Below are positions 61,801 through 64,000 of a stretch of DNA of 64,000 bases, piece by piece. Below the pieces are notes generated by a model. It did no database searches and was not told the origin of the DNA. It was given only the letters and a program-made list of their open reading frames with translations. The position numbers and the translations under genes were made by a program. The DNA comes from Beroe ovata (taxonomy: Eukaryota; Ctenophora; Nuda; Beroida; Beroidae). Numbering within the stretch: the first letter of the stretch is position 1; each line of letters starts with the position of its first letter. The stretch is taken from NCBI GenBank assembly GCA_946803715.1, contig CAMPET010000177.1, positions 39,465 to 103,464 of the forward strand, given 5' to 3'.

Positions 61801-63083
61801 AGGTCAACTCAAACTCAAGTAGGGGTATCTGTAGCTCCCAACTCAAGTAGTAGTGGTATATGTAATTTCCAAATGAGGATGTGAGGGCGGGAGCTCAGAG
61901 CTACTGATTCAAAGTGTGGCTATCATACTGCTCTAAGGTTTAGTCATATCAGGTATTCCTTAGGTAGAAACATTGCTTGAAATCGGTCGAGATATAAGAA
62001 ACAGATTTGAGGCGCATCCTTGCGTTTAGTCATAGCACCAGCTAAATCTGAAAATCAGGCCTTTTTCGGCAATATCGTGTAGCACACTATTGGTAAAGCT
62101 GGGAGGTAATAGCAGTGAAAAGCGATATAATCAATAGTGTATATATTACACGTGTGTGTGTGTGTGTGTCTGTGGCTGTGTGTGTGTGTGTGTGTGAATG
62201 GTTGTGTGGGGGGGGGGAGTGTTTGCGTGTGTGTGCAGTATGAGTAACCATCGAGTGACATATTGCTTGAAGAGTCAAAAGATTCTGAATTCAGTAGTAC
62301 AGAGGCAACACTCGACAGCGTTTAATTTTCAATCATTGAGCAAAGAGCATTGAGCATTGAGGAATGAGGTTGATGATCTAGATTATGGATTTAACAGCAT
62401 AGTCTCACCTCCGTTCCAATGTAAGGATGTCCACTTATGACTTCTGAAAAGAATGATTTTGAAAATGAACCATTTAGATTTTATGGGGGCTTCAGCTCAA
62501 TAATAAGGATATTTTGCAATATATTTGATCACCCATACTCGATGCTTAGTCGCATTAAATCGGCTTAATCTCGGATTTCAAGTGAGGGGGTTTAAAAGCC
62601 GGGCATTGTAAACGTCCAATCAAACTTTCCCAAATAAGGCGGTATTTTGAATAATGTTACGGACAGGTGAATTCATATCATCTTGGAGTGTGTATAGGAA
62701 ATTTTTGTGGGTGCCATTGAGCCCCCTGCTCAACTTTTAACCTCTGTCTCCATATTGTTTGAGGAAAAACAAGTTTCTGTGAACCGTCCTACAACAATGC
62801 CTACAGCTGCAATAATGCCAGTCCTCGCGTATACCTGGGGCAGCGTATGCTGGAGAGCCACAGCATGTGTGCAACAGTTGATGTCTAACATCCTGTGGAT
62901 AGGTATATGCAGAATGATACCACTACTATGTTCTAACTACAATGACATCAGTCCAATGAAATCACTCTGTATCATTATAAAACACAGTAACTCAGTGTTT
63001 TTTTGTTCACAAACCATCGGCTTCGATGCAAGTCCAAAATCTATCAGCTTCAAGTTCTGTTGATCGTCGAGCAGTAGATTTTC
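55847..63083 (-). CDS. MELK: MELK protein kinase (partial; N-lobe exons outside the window)
   Basis: Recognised exons, in order: 63083-63015, 62892-62835, 62443-62409, 61404-61237, 61128-61030, 60902-60807, 60613-60534, about 57908-57761, 57535-57441, 57125-57009, 56741-56640, 56444-56335, 56202-56102 and 55929-55847. They encode ENLLLDD and DFG (LIDFGLA), the activation segment HTCCGSPAYAAPE, the C-lobe (DLWSMGVLLYALLCGFLPF, DDDN), then HPW, a UBA-like segment, a basic Ser-rich linker and the C-terminal KA1 domain ending RVKGDTWEYKKL...ILSIAKL. MELK is an AMPK-family Ser/Thr kinase linked to cell division; KA1 binds membranes and can restrain the kinase. Phases agree except across the linker between 60534 and 57908, where one or more exons are unresolved. 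The upstream frame 57909-58112 is open and Ser/Pro-rich and may extend that exon. The HRD-bearing exon and N-lobe are not in the window. Confidence 0.92.
56460..56630. repeat. CA-rich microsatellite in MELK intron
   Basis: A long CACACAGACACA tract, imperfect, between two MELK exons only about 200 bp apart. It creates spurious frames on both strands. Confidence 0.95.
58734..59328. repeat. 310-bp tandem segmental duplication with E-box clusters, within MELK
   Basis: The sequence from AGCGTCACAGCAGGGGAAG at 58734 recurs at 59044, about 285 bp per copy, separated by a CA microsatellite with one N. I see about five substitutions between copies. Each contains four or five CACGTG sites. On the minus strand both copies keep an open frame (SRVFKPHSTSEDKSRDILSD...), so they could be duplicated linker exons of MELK. 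I could not find matching donor sites and phases. Confidence 0.85.
59870..59912. repeat. GT microsatellite
   Basis: A (GT)n run interrupted by three N, in the MELK linker intron. Confidence 0.9.
62148..62240. repeat. GT/G-rich microsatellite in MELK intron
   Basis: GTGTGTGTG runs flank a poly-G stretch between the activation-segment and C-lobe exons. Confidence 0.9.
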
Positions 63084-64000
63084 CTGCAATGATCAATAGA
63101 TTGAAAATGTAATAATGTATTGCTATAAACCATTGTCCGGTAAGAAGCAGTCACCGACAATTCCTGTCACCGCCTGTCAACAGTTTTCCTGTCACCGCCT
63201 GTCAACAGTTTTCCTGTCATCGCCTGTCAATATGTAACAGCGTACTTGAGAGGATTGCAATTTCTAAGCTCATCAGAATACTGAATTCCGATATAATAGG
63301 AAAGTAGGCAGATCAAAGTTACTGATAGAAAGTGAGTTTGAAAACGTCGCCAATTTTCATGATTTTGATGATTTGAGATTTCATGACTTAAAAAGGGCAG
63401 ATCGTAATCAAACTCTTGGTTATTCGAAACAACGTCAGAATTGGATACCAAAGTTTACTAATCTTTCAGTTTTTGGTTCGATTATCCATCACACAGAATT
63501 CTTATACTGTAAAAGATCACCACATTAGCTAAGCTCAACGCTCATTGCTCAAGAAACATTTAAACTGCGTTTGAAGTTAGCTTAGAGTGAGACTGGCGAC
63601 AAATCAAAGGTAATAGCAAATTCGAAATTTGAGTGAAGACAGAATACAGATTACAGGTGATAAATTATGAATATCACCCAAACCCCGCCCCGTGAATCGT
63701 TAATTACAGTAATCATTGAGGTGAATGACCATCGTCATTCGAACCTGCCGTAGTCCCCGAATTTCAGTAAGTCCGCCTATCATATTGGGTCGCGGCCGAG
63801 GTCATTTATCCCTTATATGGTCTCAAATTCATATTGCAGAAACCCGCTCTAATCCTCTGAATAGACTCTGTCAAATGGAATTAAATATATATTATCCGGA
63901 GATTATTGAGACATCCCGCTCACCCCTTCCGAGGGATGAACATTTAAATTGGAATTCCAGAGAGGGTCATTTGTGTGTGTGCAGTGTGTGTGTGTGTGTG
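63084..64000. other. Probable MELK intron at the right edge
   Basis: No exon with an HRD motif or N-lobe sequence is seen, so this is taken as the intron 5' of the ENLLLDD exon. A 27-bp unit (CCTGTCACCGCCTGTCAACAG type) is repeated three times at 63165-63230, and a GT run ends the window. Confidence 0.55.

Overview
The window is animal nuclear DNA. Genes are split by short GT-AG introns, and the proteins belong to animal families: tetraspanin, UBA5 of the UFM1 pathway, MARCH1/8-type membrane E3 ligase, protein kinase A catalytic subunit, MELK kinase, and a GPCR with LDL-receptor class A modules. Microsatellites, short inverted-repeat transposons, one 108-base gap and several single N positions fit a draft invertebrate assembly. 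A large intron-poor LDLa-GPCR and a STAND-type ATPase suggest an early-branching invertebrate such as a sponge. That placement is inference and nothing in the sequence proves it.

Layout, left to right. 1-5391: a gap, low-complexity DNA and two candidate first exons on the minus strand. 5392-9129 (+): LDLa-rich GPCR. 9688-10863 (-): MARCH1/8-like E3 ligase. 14630-16686 (-): tetraspanin. 17697-20487 (-): complete UBA5. 20750-21960: inverted-repeat elements. 22485-25397 (+): intronless 970-residue protein with a CARD-like N-terminus, a P-loop STAND-type NTPase and TPR-like helices. 25796-37336 (+): PKA catalytic subunit with two versions of the catalytic-loop exon. 39302-41173 (+): small coiled-coil protein. 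41250-45523: palindromic repeats, a 1.37-kb element with 348-bp inverted arms, and a mariner-like MITE. 46115-50361 (+): seven-finger C2H2 transcription factor. 51480-52430: hairpin repeats. 52604-54942 (+): small predicted membrane or secreted protein. 55847-63083 (-): MELK kinase, whose N-lobe exons lie beyond the right edge.

I built exon chains by joining GT-AG sites that keep reading phase. The eight chains from the GPCR to the zinc finger close exactly in frame from ATG to stop. The MELK chain also keeps phase, apart from one unresolved stretch in its central linker. The neighbours do not form an obvious pathway. The most interesting points are the mutually exclusive catalytic-loop exons of PKA, an in-frame 45-bp duplication of a splice-donor region in the same gene, the STAND-type candidate immune sensor, and a strong excess of the palindrome CACGTG.
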